64,000 bases of DNA, from positions 1 to 64,000 of the forward strand of contig JAHQIW010007116.1 in NCBI GenBank assembly GCA_019055375.1, given 5' to 3'. This document shows, piece after piece, positions 11,640 through 24,500 of the stretch. A program made the translations under genes and the position numbers. The notes beneath the pieces were generated by a model, which saw only the letters and a list, made by a program, of their open reading frames with translations, had not been told where the DNA came from and made no database searches. Origin of the DNA: Parelaphostrongylus tenuis (taxonomy: Eukaryota > Nematoda > Chromadorea > Rhabditida > Metastrongylidae). Each line of letters begins with the position of its first letter. The stretch's first letter is position 1.

Positions 11640-12345
11640 GACAAATGAAAAACCGACTTCATTCACTGGAGAAGAACTTTTCCTGGGAATGTCAAGAATT
11701 ATATTATACCTTTATTTTGAGTGCTCGATTAAGACCACGCTCAAATTTCAATAGATCCTTTCATTATTATTTGAGCCAACTTGTAATGTGGTCTGGTAAG
11801 GGCTCTTCAGTCTTGTCACTCGGGTAGAACCCTCGTCTTTCGATATTTTTTTTCTCTCAGGAGCTTTACTCCCTTACAGAGAGTCATCGAAGACGAACGT
11901 TTTACACTCTACGTCAAGCGAAATTTTCATATGTCAAGCGAAATTTTCACCTAACACAGAGTGTTTGCTCACTCGATTTCTCTCTGGCTGGTTTTTTTTA
12001 AACCATATTATACCTTATTTCGAGTGCTTTATTAGGACCACGCTCAATCTCTGTAAGGGAGCGGAGCTCCCGAGAGAACTGACTATAAAAATATCGAAAG
12101 ACGACGGGTTCTGCCCGACTGACGAGTCTGTAAGGACGAAACACGTGTATCGGGCTGTACAAGAGCCATTTACGAGACCACATGACAAGTTGGCTCAAAT
12201 AATAATGAAAAGATATGTCAAGAATTATTTGAAAGCTGAGATTTCTGTCTACACCACCACGTCTCCGGTTTTTCAAAACGCCCTTAACTCTCCTATGAAA
12301 GTTCCTGTCCAGTGAACGAGGTCCGAAATAAAGAATCTGAAGGAA
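11640..12345. mobile_element. Foldback-like element with long imperfect inverted arms
   Basis: The arm at about 11740-11890 is repeated in inverted form at about 12040-12230; shared blocks include TATTTGAGCCAACTTGT, TCTTTCGATATTTTT and AGCTTTACTCCCTTACAGAG. The outer ends also match each other inverted, through CATTCACTGGAGAAGAAC near 11665 and its partner near 12305. Those ends resemble the terminal repeats of the 40855-41692 element. A 20-bp unit, TGTCAAGCGAAATTTTCA, is tandemly doubled in the loop near 11915-11952. The 116-codon open frame at 11965-12315 reads through the repeat and is not thought to be a gene. Confidence 0.65.
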
Positions 12346-12393
12346 CCATCAGATTTTGGCAATTTTCGGACAAACTTCTACTCCGTTCTAAGG

Positions 12394-12462
12394 TCTACTA
12401 GTGCAACGGCTAGCATACGCTCCCGGAAAGAGTGAGATCTGGGTTCAAATCCCGGCTGACGC
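12394..12462 (+). repeat. tRNA-derived SINE head
   Basis: There is an A-box-like CTAGTGCAACGGCTAGC and a perfect B box GGGTTCAAATCCC with a five-pair T stem (CTGGG/CCCGG). A five-pair anticodon stem CGCTC/GAGTG encloses a loop CCGGAAA that lacks the invariant U33. The 3' arm CTGACGC finds no complement at the 5' end, so this is a SINE head rather than a tRNA gene. Confidence 0.6.
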
Positions 12463-12469
12463 AAACGAA

Positions 12470-12677
12470 CGAACGAATATTTGGCCTTTGCAATAACTTG
12501 TGGTGGCCTATGGATGTACCGAGTCAGTGCCGTTATCCTCCCAAACAGGTTTGGGACCACTTCACCGAGCTCGGAAGAAAGGAGGGCTTGGTGAGCTTTA
12601 AGCGGGATCGAACCATCCATGAACAACCACGCGTGAGTCGTAGAGCATCTCTAGCCACTGCACCACACGCGCTCTCA
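12470..12677 (-). repeat. tRNA-derived SINE (same family as 18010-18330)
   Basis: On the minus strand it begins GCGTGTGGTGCAGTGGCTAG (A box) and has a B box GGTTCGATCCC. A body follows that matches 18010-18220 block by block: GGTCCCAAACCTGTTTGG versus GGTACCAAGTTTGTCTG, then CACTGACTCGGTACATC versus CAGTGACTTGATACATC, then TTGCAAAGGCCAAATAT versus TTGTAAAGGCAAGATAT. It lies tail to tail with the tRNA-like head at 12394-12462, and a short (CGAA)n run marks the junction. Confidence 0.7.
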
Positions 12678-13134
12678 TAGGGATCATATCCGAAGTGAAT
12701 TCGATGAATTAAAGCCTTCTCGACAATCCCAAAAGCCTACACTCCCGAGTACTCAAGCGACTGCGAAGAGTTCCCTGTCTAAAAAGCTGCTTCATCGCGA
12801 ATAACTTAAAGGTGCGATGCTGGCGGGTCCTACAACGAATGTCAGACGATCTGAAGTAATCATTCGAGAATCGCCTCCTCGTCTCCTCAAACCCTCCTAG
12901 GAGGGTTAGGGTTTTCTAACCTGGTTGGCTATAGGGGTTAGATGTTCGTATTCGTGAAGCTTCTTGCATCTTGCAGGGGCCAAACCTTAACTCTATGCAA
13001 TCGAATCATTGCGCTGCGGTTTTTCTCATTTAAAATATTTTTCTCAGTTCTTATATTTTTTTTTCTCGCAGTCTCTCCGTCATTTACAGCCATTTTTGCC
13101 TCACATAAATTTTTTCTAATCACTTCACTCCATA

Positions 13135-13181
13135 TTTGTTTCTTAGGAGCTTTTCTTTTCCGTCAAATTTTCCTTTTTGCC
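13135..13181 (+). promoter_or_regulatory. Likely trans-splice acceptor and 5' UTR of cct-5
   Basis: The sequence ATTTGTTTCTTAG ends at 13146 and is a strong nematode acceptor 35 bases before the cct-5 ATG, with no coding exon upstream. Spliced-leader addition here is inferred from the acceptor alone. Confidence 0.45.
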
Positions 13182-15541
13182 ATGGCGTCCGTGGCTCAGT
13201 TGATGTTCGATGAATTCGGACAACCGTTCATTGTGATGCGTGATCAGGAAAAGCAGAAACGCCTCACTGGTCTGGAGGCTGTCAAGGTTTTTTTTTTTTG
13301 AAATTCATTTCTGATGATTATCTCATGGATTCACATTGTTACCCGTTCTTTCCAGAGTCATATCCTTGCCGCACGAGCCGTTGCAAATACACTTCGGACC
13401 TCGTTTGGACCTCGTGGTCTCGACAAAATGCTGGTTAGTGCTCGTGGTCCATAGATTCTGCACACTTGTAATTTTCGTAGTGGCTCTAGTTTTGGTGGAA
13501 TTACTAGTATATGCTGTCGGTCATTACTTTTATATACATACATACATATATATATACGTGCATATATGTATATTCATATATACATGTGTATATGTGTATG
13601 TATATACATATACACATATGCATACCCACTCATGTATGTGTGTCAATGTACACAGTACCTGGATATACATGTGTGTCTACATATGCATGTATGTATACAT
13701 GTACACTTATGTATACGTGTATACATGTATGTATGTACATATGTATGCATGTATATGTATCTAAGTAGATTGAACGGTATGTTAAACCTTCGACCCCGCG
13801 TGGGAGCTAGAAGCGCGTCTCACTTATATCAGGGCGACTCGACAAAGGTTGGTTGCTCATCATGATAGGGTATATCATATACCGGTTATTATTGCCAATC
13901 CTCTCAAGTGGTTTAGCGTTTCATCGTAGCTGGGAGGTTTTCCTGGGTCTCGGACTGCGAAGTACAGTGGGAGGTTCTACCCCTTCCAGCAGGGATACCT
14001 GAGCTGAGAAATAGTCCGACATATCCACTCGGAAAGCCCAGCTAAGCATAAATCGTACCAGGAATGACTGCCGACTGGATAGCTACTAGTCATGAACTGG
14101 TAATCTCTGGTCCACAAAGATCGCCCACTGCTCTTAATGTGATAACGGCCTGTGGAAGCAGCGGCTAGGCTTACCTTGGGAGTCTAGGAAAACAAAACAG
14201 CTAAACCGTCACAGTTTTGCATGTGATGTGGCTCACACTGTCAGTGAAGACGGACCGTCCAAGTATTCAAGCGTACATATACCTAATAGGAAAAATCAAG
14301 GAACAACCTGTGGCAAAGTGGAGGCCTCGGTAGTGTAGTGGGAGCACGCCTCCATGGTATTGGAAACGCGGGTTCAACTTAGAACTGGGGTCGAGTGTTT
14401 GCATACCACTCAGTGTTCTTAGTTGTACATTTACATCATCGTAAAACTGCCAAAAAAAAAACAGTCAATTCAAAGAATTGAATAGATTGTTCTACACATA
14501 CATATACACGTATGCACATCTATGCTATATATGCACATATATACGAATTCCTATGTACATGTATATATGTATACATAATATGGTCATAAAGTGTTGAGTC
14601 ATTTTTTCGTTGACTCAAGTGCTGCATCTTGATGTTTTTACGGTTAGAGATTTCCATATATTTTGCCAAACTACGTTAAAAAGTTCTTTTCTGTGGGTAA
14701 GAATGTTCCATCAGTTGAGTTGTTTTGAAAGTGTTAGGGGCCTAATTCTAAGAGAAAGTGGTTTTCGCTCGTGCTCTGTCGACAGTATTCAGAGTTATGC
14801 TGTGATGAGAATGAATAGCATGGTATCATGATTGAACTTAGGTTTCTGCCGATGGCGAGGTCACCATCACCAATGACGGTGCGACTATAATGGAAAAGAT
14901 GGACATACAGCATCATGTTGCAAAGTTGATGGTTGAGCTTAGCAAATCGCAGGACGCTGAAATCGGAGATGGAACAACAGGGGTCGTAGGTTGGTGTATA
15001 AACAATGTTTATACATATACGTATATGCATGTGTATATGTATATGCGTATATGTACACATGTATACATATGCATATGTATTCATGTACAGATACGTGTGC
15101 ACAGATGTATGGGTATATATAAACGTGTATCTACATATGTACATACGCAAATAAATGTGTATGCACATATATACTTTCGTACATATATGTATATGAACGT
15201 GTATATATGTGTACTTGATATTTTACACGCTCCGTTATCACATTTTACTGTGCGGAATTCATATCTTCTTGCTTTCGCTCCATTTTCCTCGCATCCATTT
15301 TCCATAAAGATCTTAGAATATCTCACACATTGCTTCGGCTGCCACTTGAGATTTCCTCTCCTTAATGAATGTTATAGAAGGCTGATAGAGGCAATTCTGA
15401 AGCTGGGCAAACTAAGGTGTTTGTTGATTTACGCGAGGGTGAGGGGGAGGGAATTGAACCAACGCCTTGCTAATCACCATACTTTATGATAAACCGAGTC
15501 TTAACTCATGCTCTTGCCCTTTCTCTCTAAATGTATGAGCA

Positions 15542-15572
<31 letters not shown>

Positions 15573-18500
15573 GCATATATGCACACGCACATACACGCGT
15601 GTATGGACATGAAACTGTATTGTACTTGTCAGGTGAATGTGTATAGGTACGCACATATATGTAAGCGTTTGTATGTACAAATATGTATGTGAGTATATGT
15701 ACATATGTATCTACGTACATGTACCTATATGTAAACATGCGTATATATATCTACGCATATATATGTATATATACATATGTATGTATGCGCAATTCCCATG
15801 CAGAATATGTATATACGTGCATGTATGTGCATGCGTGCTTATTATGCTCATATTATACATGTAAACATGTTACGTGTGCATGTATATATAGGTATACATA
15901 TACACGCACATATGCATGTATGTACATGTATATATATGTGTACATGGATAAGTTCATAAACATGTGGCCATAGATATTGAATGTTACACTGTTGCATATA
16001 GACACACGAATATAAAAAATGCTGAAAGTAATTGTTTAAATGGCAGCTGAGTCGCTTGTTTTGCTGTGATCATTTCCGATCATTTTGGTCGCGGTGTGAA
16101 ATCTTTACATTCACTACGGGCGATGTTCTATTATCCAGCGGCTCGATATAGCACATCGAAAGTCCATCCTATGTTTATACGTATACTTATATGTAAATAT
16201 GCATATATATATATATATATTATATATATATATATATATTACGCATTATAGTCCGTGTACGTGGTCATACATGTACATGTATGTTTGTGCATGTATAAGT
16301 GCACTTGCGTCTATATATGTGCATATGCAAAATGGTAATTCCATGACACTTAGGATTTTTGTGTTTTCAAATTCTGCAAGTTGGCAAAAAAATAACTTCT
16401 TTGAACACAATGTTTGGCAGCTGTTGAGCGGCGTAGTAATGCAGTTTTTCAATGAATACAAGTGTTCTTTTTTGAGCATGTCTTGAAGAATATAATAATA
16501 CAGCAGTTTTGTGGTGTTAACAGGGGCTTACTTTTGTCTTTTTTTAATTTAACCCTCTGAATATCTCTACGTGCCTGCTGGAGCTTACTGCGAATGGGCT
16601 TTTTTACTCGTGAAAATTCTTCATTCACACTGCATATATAATTATGCAAAGAGTAATTGTTATACCACCCTTTTTGAGAAAATCTTACAAATCTTTTGCG
16701 ACTTACTTTCTCAGCTGAAGGTCTCTAATGGGTTTAATCGGAACTGTGCGTCTATGAGTGTAGTGTTAATTCCTTATTCCTTTTAAAGTATTCATGGAAG
16801 TAAATTGAGTGCGAATTTTGTAGAGAAAGTAATAATTTTGCCATACTTCAGTTCTTTTTCTCGCTTCTTCATGCCCTTCTTCCGCTTATTACAGCCTAAA
16901 AAGAATTAGAATGGTTTTAAAAACGTTGACAACGCTCTGAGCTGTTATTAGCTCAGACCGCACGTCGAGTGCGTGGCTGCACGGCACGGCGCGGCGTGGT
17001 CTTTATTATCACGCCTTACAATGGAAATATAGGAATTTGTTTGTAATCTGAGGTACTGAAACGATTATAGTATAGAGAATGTTCATATATCACAAAATCA
17101 TCTATGTTTCAACGGGAAAGGCACATTGTTGTGAAAGGGAACGTATTTCCAGCTATTATATAACTTCGTTTCTCTTTTCCATCCATGTTTGTCGTCATTC
17201 GAAAGCTTGAAAAATGTCTACTCTCCCACTAAGTTTTCTTTGTGAAATGATTTTTTTAGTACGTCCTATCAACGAAAAAGGATGACGTTTTGCAAGCAGT
17301 GTTCGTTTTAATGAGTACCTGTCTTTTTCCTTGAGATTCGAAATTTTAGAAAAGAGCATCACCATTGTTTCTGCTACAGATAGCTATATTGATGTCTCTT
17401 CTATCATATTTAACGCTTTACTGGCGATGAAATTCTTTTCAGTGACGATAAAAATTCACATTTCGTTAGAAAACTACCACAACGTCATTGTGGCCGCGCG
17501 ACGGCGCCGCGTGCTACGCGGGATTTCAACGTCGTTGTCAACGTGTTAACAGCGTGAGAACGCCGTGAAATACTTTATGTAGACTTTTATCGTGCAGAAC
17601 ATCCTCACTCCATTTTAAGTGTTCTGTCAGTCCCAAGAAATCTAGATATTCATCTCTTGCTCTTCTTTGAAAGGTTTGTCAAGAACCACGACATCGATCT
17701 ATCCACGATCTCAAATCTTTGAACTGATCCTTGTGATCACCTCTCATGAGTGCTTTTCTAAAAACTCATCGAGTTTTTCCTGGTGTATTCACGGAGAAAA
17801 AGGAGTATCAGGCGTGGGAATAAAAGAAAATATCAACCAGGATCTGTGATATCGACATGGAAGATTTCAAGTCCTGTTTCATAATGTTCCACAAAGAAAA
17901 CTTTTGATTCCGTTCTAGTATTGATTTTTAATTTGCTTTGATTTACATAGTAGCGTCGTCAGCAAACCTCTGTACATTGCAAATTCTTTATCATATATTC
18001 AATGATGAACGCGTTTGGCGCAGTGATTAGAGATTCTCTGCGACACATAAGTGCTTGATCAGTAGATGGCCGATGGTTCATTCCCGCGCTTGAGGCTCAC
18101 TGAGCCTTCCATCACTCAGGGAACCGTGAAATGGTACCAAGTTTGTCTGAAAAGATAGCAGCAGTGACTTGATACATCGATAGCTCACCATGGTCGTTGT
18201 AAAGGCAAGATATGCTCTTGGCCACTTCTAACGATGCTAGGTGAAGGCAAATGCATTGAGCATCCATGAGGGGTTGATCAACGTCGAACGCTTTATTCTT
18301 TATCTTTTATATTCAATTCCAAGAGCGTGCCTTATATTTTATTCCAAGAAAAAGTGTTGTGAACACCTGATTTTGGAATGTCTTCATAAAAAGCACTATT
18401 AGTTGGGTAGAATGGTCGTTCCATTTGCGTTATTTGGTCAGCTGGTAGAATCAATGGAAATCACCGAGTTTTGTTGATATATAGATCTTTGAGTTGAAGT

Positions 18501-21500
18501 GACTGCATTTTGCTTCATTTGATTTTCACTGCTAAAACGTCAGGCATGAATCGTTAATGAATTGTCAGTCGAACCACTGTAGAAGTTCTTGTGTAATTCT
18601 TTATTTTTTTTAAAACAATTTTAACACTTATTCATGAACTACGGCAGACTGTTGAATACAGTGCACTTTCTAGTTTGCGTCAATTTCATATGTTCAGTTG
18701 TTTCACCTCTAGAGTTCATAAAATAGCTGGAATTTGCCCTCTTCTGTTTTGTGTACAATGGTTACCATTGCGTAGAATTAATGTCGCCAATGTACGTTTT
18801 TTTTTGTTCGCTGAAGTGTAACGTGACATCATTGCCACGTAGCCATAGTGTTGATTTCTTTAGGTTTCATATCAAGTAATTCGAAAACTAATGTCGGATT
18901 AGTAACCTCATTTTCTTGTAATTGTCTTGGCGACAGTTTCCTTTGCAAATTCCATACGATTATAGCGTAGCAATGTTCCTTTCATACGCGTAGGAACCGT
19001 ATTTCTTTAGTGTGATATTAATCGTCTTTTTGACAAATCACAGAAATCAGGAGTACGAATTTCAAGGCAGCGAATTCTACAAGTCTAACCTTATGAATAC
19101 AAACCTGAAGTAGTGTAGGTGGTTGAAGTCTAACATTACGAATACAAACCTGAAGTAGTGTAGGTATAGGTGCAGTGTAGGTGGTCTGAAGTATTGATGA
19201 GACCTGGGGCCAAGAAAATGTCAACGATGTAATTTCAGGGTTAGTTTAAAGTTTAGTCGTGTCAATTCGACGTTGGAAACCACAGAGATTGCGGACGACG
19301 ACGATAATGAATTGAAGACTTCAATAGGGCACGTATAGGCTCAATTGTTCCAAATCTTCACAGGAAGTGGGTTTTAGGCGTTTCAAGTGTTCCGAAGCAT
19401 CTATAAGGTAATCGGGGAGTCAAGAGAGCTCGCAAGTACATGTTGTGCGTCAAACTACAGACGGTTTAAAGATCAAACGACTGGGGACTACGAAATTTCG
19501 TCACGCCCACTGCCACTCCTTCAAGCGTCTCGGTCATTTCTCTTACGACAAATCATAATCTGTCTGAAACTGTCCTGAACGGCGTTATTGTTCTTGGAAC
19601 TTCAGAATTATATTCAGTCGGTCTAAGTGAACTTTTTTCTCGTTAGCGAAAATGTGTAGACGTCAGTGGTTTTTGAGCGCAAGTGGTAAAGCTCGTTCTA
19701 AGCTGGGACGTACCGCTCAAAAATTTGATTGTAATATGTCATTAGTTTCCCGTCAACCATATAATGTAATGCGTTCTGCCTGCACATCGATGGATCTGCA
19801 CTTGCTATCTGCAAAATTGTTTTATGAAAGGGCATTCTGGGGCTTTGTACTTTTAAACAATAAAATTAGTCTTACTGCGAGTCATCTGTTTTTATTACTT
19901 AGAATCTTATTTCGCTTCTCCGGTGATGAGCTAGTGTGATGTGCCCTCTGTGTCGTATTTGAAATACGGATTCCAAGATGAATTGTAGGCCTAATGTTTT
20001 CTTTTCTCTTTCTTTTTTTCCGGTGCAGTTAACATTTTGTAGTGTTAGTGATATCCCGATATGATCATATTTCGTTCTTGTGTATTCGAAAAACCCGACA
20101 TGTTTCGTTGGTGCGAATGAGAAATTGGTGTTGGGTTGTCACGTGAACTCCATCTTCGAGTCGTCGTCGTCGTCGTCGTCGTTATGTCGTGTTGATTGCG
20201 TGCATTCCGCATCGCTTTCGTCACTGATAAGCCGTCCGTGTTTTGGCTCGTCGCGCTCTCCATTGTCTGTGTTTGTGCTCGAGCTCGTCAATCGAAGAGA
20301 GGTTCTCGCGATTCACCCAGCCACTGTCTGGGTGGTATTTCCTTAGATACACACTTGTGATTGTCTTTGTGGTGATGTTTTCACATTTACGGCACACAGC
20401 CCGCTCGCTTGGTGTCCATGCATCTCATCTATGCTCACGGCCCGCTTTGTATCGATTACTGCTGTCGAGGGGGCAAGTCCATGTTGCCTCAGCCACGTTG
20501 TTTCTCCTATGTTTTTGCCTAATATTTGTCATAGACACGGTGGTTCCATTTCTCTTCGTCCAATTTACTTTCCATGTTTTTTCCCTTGTCCTAAGTATGA
20601 TAAGGGTAAACTGCGATTGCTGTTTTTGGACCCACTTTGTACTTTTTCTGAATGGTAATTGAGCAGTCTGACTTGACTTCTAGTAGAGATACTCAAGAAG
20701 ATTCATACTAGCATAGCAACAGGTGACAGTGATAGTAATAGGGCTTGAATTCAATGATGTGACGATAAATGAACAAAGTTCGATCTAGCGATGTCTTTGT
20801 GGCTACTCGAGTTGCCTTTGGTGATATCAATATCTTTCCGTAATTTTTGTTCATTAGGTAACTCGCTGGCTACTTTTAGACATGTTTGTTACGTAAGCAG
20901 TAGCATTTGATTGTCACAAGTCATTTGCCATCAAATCGTTTGTAGGGGAAAAACTAAGACTAAAATGTCTCATTTATCGTATCAGTCATTTACTCATCAC
21001 TGTTATGATTCTCCATTGCATATTTGTTATACTTACGAAGTCGAATATGTGATTCACAAATAAACTACGTTCACCCGTTGAACGGCACACTTCGAAGTCT
21101 TTGTTTTTAGTTTTGTGCTGTGAATATCGACTATGAAACTTTTTGAATTTATGTCTAACTGTGATCGTCGTAGTAGCTTCCTAGAACGTACAAGATAGAA
21201 AAGCACAGACTAGCGCTACTAATTCCCTATTTCCATCTTACATTTCGCGATTTTGTCTTCGCCGGATTGTTTTTGCTATCACGCACTCAGTGATTTCTGG
21301 CATCATGCGTTATTAATTCTAATAAGCAATTCTGTCGATGTTTTTCTTTGCACATGTGCACGACTCAGTCATGAAAACGTGTTATTTTTGAAAGGTCATT
21401 TTTTTTTCCAAGTCAATATTGCTGTCGATTGTGCTATGTGGTCCTTTCACTCAAAACTCCAAAGTGATGTCAGGCCGATTTCAAAATTACTACTTGTATC

Positions 21501-24500
21501 GCAATAATTTCGTTAATTGTCGCGTAACTCGAGCGGTCATTAGTAAATTTCATTTATTCCTGTCACGCATACGTCATGAGCCAGAGGCAAACATTCGATA
21601 TTCACTCATAAACCATTTTTGTCAACAAACAACAACGGGAAGTTTGATGTGCTCTGCCTTGGCACACGCTTAGCCGTAGTTGTGTTTTCGGATGGAAATG
21701 TCGATCTCTTCAGGCATTAATAATAAGATTATGCGTATAATTGACTCCCAACTTTTCCCTTTTTTTACAGCATTATAGGGGTTTATGACTCCTTGATTAA
21801 TGGTTTAATGGCAGAATTACAGCGAAAATTTGGTATTAAAGTAGCCTGTGATCGAATGTTTGAAAGGACATTGAGAAACTAGAGATCTCACGCTATACAG
21901 AGGTGGCATCAATTGATTATACGAAACATTAGATTGTTTGAAGCGGTCGTCCTGTGATCCTATCGCGTATCATGAACTGGGGATATAAGCAATATGGAAC
22001 GCGTTAACAACGCTAGACATCAATGACGGAAGCGTTTTGTATTGATGGAATTCTTTGATTTAGCTGTACATCACTCTAAGCTGATTCTCTTTGGAGTTCT
22101 TCTCATCCCATGAATCGCATCGGAGATTGAATAATGATGTGTTCGATGAAGAATGATGCCCTAAAGTTTGTCTTGCTTGCTAATTATCATGTATTTGTGC
22201 ATGGGCGATCTCCATAACTTATACTTTTTCCATAATTCTTCATCTGTCTTCTCATAAGGGCTTCATTACGAAGCAAGAATTCGGAATATTTTCTCACTTT
22301 TTATACCAAGGTCTCGAACTATTATGTTGGTTGGAGTTGTTGACGATGTTGTTAGCTTGAAGTTAGCTAGCACATTTTTTGCTCAATATGCGTTGCTTGC
22401 ATTATAAACATGTATTATGTGAATGTTATTCCTGACAAATGTGCTGAATGATATTTGCTTTTTGAATCTTTATAATGATTATAGACCAATTCAAATGTTT
22501 GCTTTAAAATCAAGAAAATCACTGGTTTCAAATTCAACATAGATAACGGTTTCAACTCGAAAAGGCATGAGACAAAGAAGGACTTCCAAATGCGCGGTAT
22601 ACACATGGTTCAAATCTTTTGTGCATAAGACATAGGTTTTCATGAAGAAATATTTTGAGAGCACTTATCATAGATTGACAACGGAAGTATGAAGAAAATA
22701 ATGGGATTTCTTTTTTAAAGACTCTTTGTAGGTTACGAAAAGTTGCATATTAATGATCATCTCAGTTTACGGTTTCCTTTCAAAATGTGTTGAAAAGATG
22801 GAGCTCAATGGGTGGATATCTAATGCCTCGCATGATTTGACCTATAATGGCACTGAGGTCATCCTCACAAGTCTGTACTTCGTTACTGTTTCGCGAATAC
22901 TACGCATTTCTCCATAGCAATGTGATGTGTTCTCTATAGCAGTGTGGTGTGGGACCAAAAATACATTTTATGGAGCAAAAAACGATGTCTATTAAATGGT
23001 TGGATCACAAAGCAGCGCTCTTTCGTACTCTCCAAAGCCTCGTTTGTATCAGAAGATGATTATTATGGTTTTTTTTGTTTCTAGAAGGCAAAGTGCAATG
23101 GAAGCCTTGAGGCTTGGCGAAGCAATTGTAGAAGTATAAAAACGAAATCCTCTAATAATTACGTGTGACAAAAGTAATCATAATTGGGGAAATGACGAAG
23201 TCAATTTCTATTTCAAGACAATGCAGAACCGCGCATCGTTCAATTAGTTCTTCGAAATTTGAATAAGTTCGAGCTACCAAACTCTGCTTCACCCATCATA
23301 GGCGTCGTTGCTTCTCTTGATCACTAATCAGTTTTTCAAGCGTCTTGACAACTTTTTAATCCTTCATAAGACATATGGAGGCCCAAATTGTCTTCAGCGC
23401 TTTATCGCTTTATGAATGCTTTCCTTCAGGGAGGATAAATAGTCGTTTGTTGAAAACAAAAATTTATAGGTCTCAGTGGTTTCTACTTTCATTAGTAAGG
23501 TTCATTCTAAATTGAGACTTGGGCACTCTCATCGATGTAAAGTGAGGGGTTGAGGTATTGTATTGATTTCCGAACAACCTAATATACACAGCTAGTGAAC
23601 TCAAAAATTCGACTTGACACTTTTGCATTAATTTGCACTGTCTTAGATGTCTTCTTTTTTCTTAGTTAACCTTTGCATATGTGAATAGATTCTCTTCTTT
23701 ATTTCTGAAATAATTCACGTAAATGTCAATGTGAATTTAGACGCTCTAATTCGCTTCCACTCACTCACAATCTATATATTCTTTTCGCAGTATGATCACA
23801 GACAAAACCCCTACATCTTCTTTCAATGTGTAAGCGTCTTGCTCACCGCCCTGTCAATGGTGAAATGTGTCGAGTGTTCCCACCTTATTACTTTTTATGG
23901 TGCCTATTGATATTTCATCTAAAGTGAATTCGTGTTACTGAGATTTGTTCTCGTGTTAGGGTAAATTTTCCAGTTTGAGTTTTCTCTACTTTATCATTTT
24001 TATGAGGGGCGATACTGTATCAGGTTGGTATAGAAGTGATTGCGCTTTGAAGGCGTGCTAAACTGCATTTACATTTGCGATTTATTTAGAGTGGCGAAAA
24101 TGGTAGAATAGGGGCCGTTGAGTTCCGGAGCATTTCGTATAGTCGCGGTAGGATCAGCTTTGATGATTGCTTTTCCCCATGACTTTTGATGAGGTTGATA
24201 CAAAAGTATTTGCAGTCTATCCATCTTTTGAAATATCTCTTCTTACATAACTTATTGAACCATCACTGCACTGTACTTTCGTTAAATTTTCTGGACCAAA
24301 TGCGATATTGATGTTGCGAGATGTCTCTGTTGCTTTATGACCCGTTTCGAACTCATGATCTGAAACCGCGATTGTTTTTGCACCAACCAACATTCTTTCC
24401 ATAGTCTGAAATAAGTACAGACCAAGATTACGTCATTAGCAATAAAACATAAAACGAGGAATGCTTATCAGAATGACGAAATGGTGTATAACATAGCCAC

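Noticed and set aside
11965..12315. 116-codon plus-strand frame
   Set aside because: It runs through the inverted-repeat arm and has an equally long antisense frame. Its mirror arm at 11740-11890 is not coding.
12394..12462. Functional tRNA gene
   Set aside because: The B box and T stem are perfect, but the acceptor ends do not pair and U33 is missing from the anticodon loop.
13336..13865. Tyr/Ile/Val/Cys/His-rich frames of 85-142 codons
   Set aside because: They are translations of ATGTATAC microsatellites, open in several frames and both strands, and overlap cct-5 exon 2.
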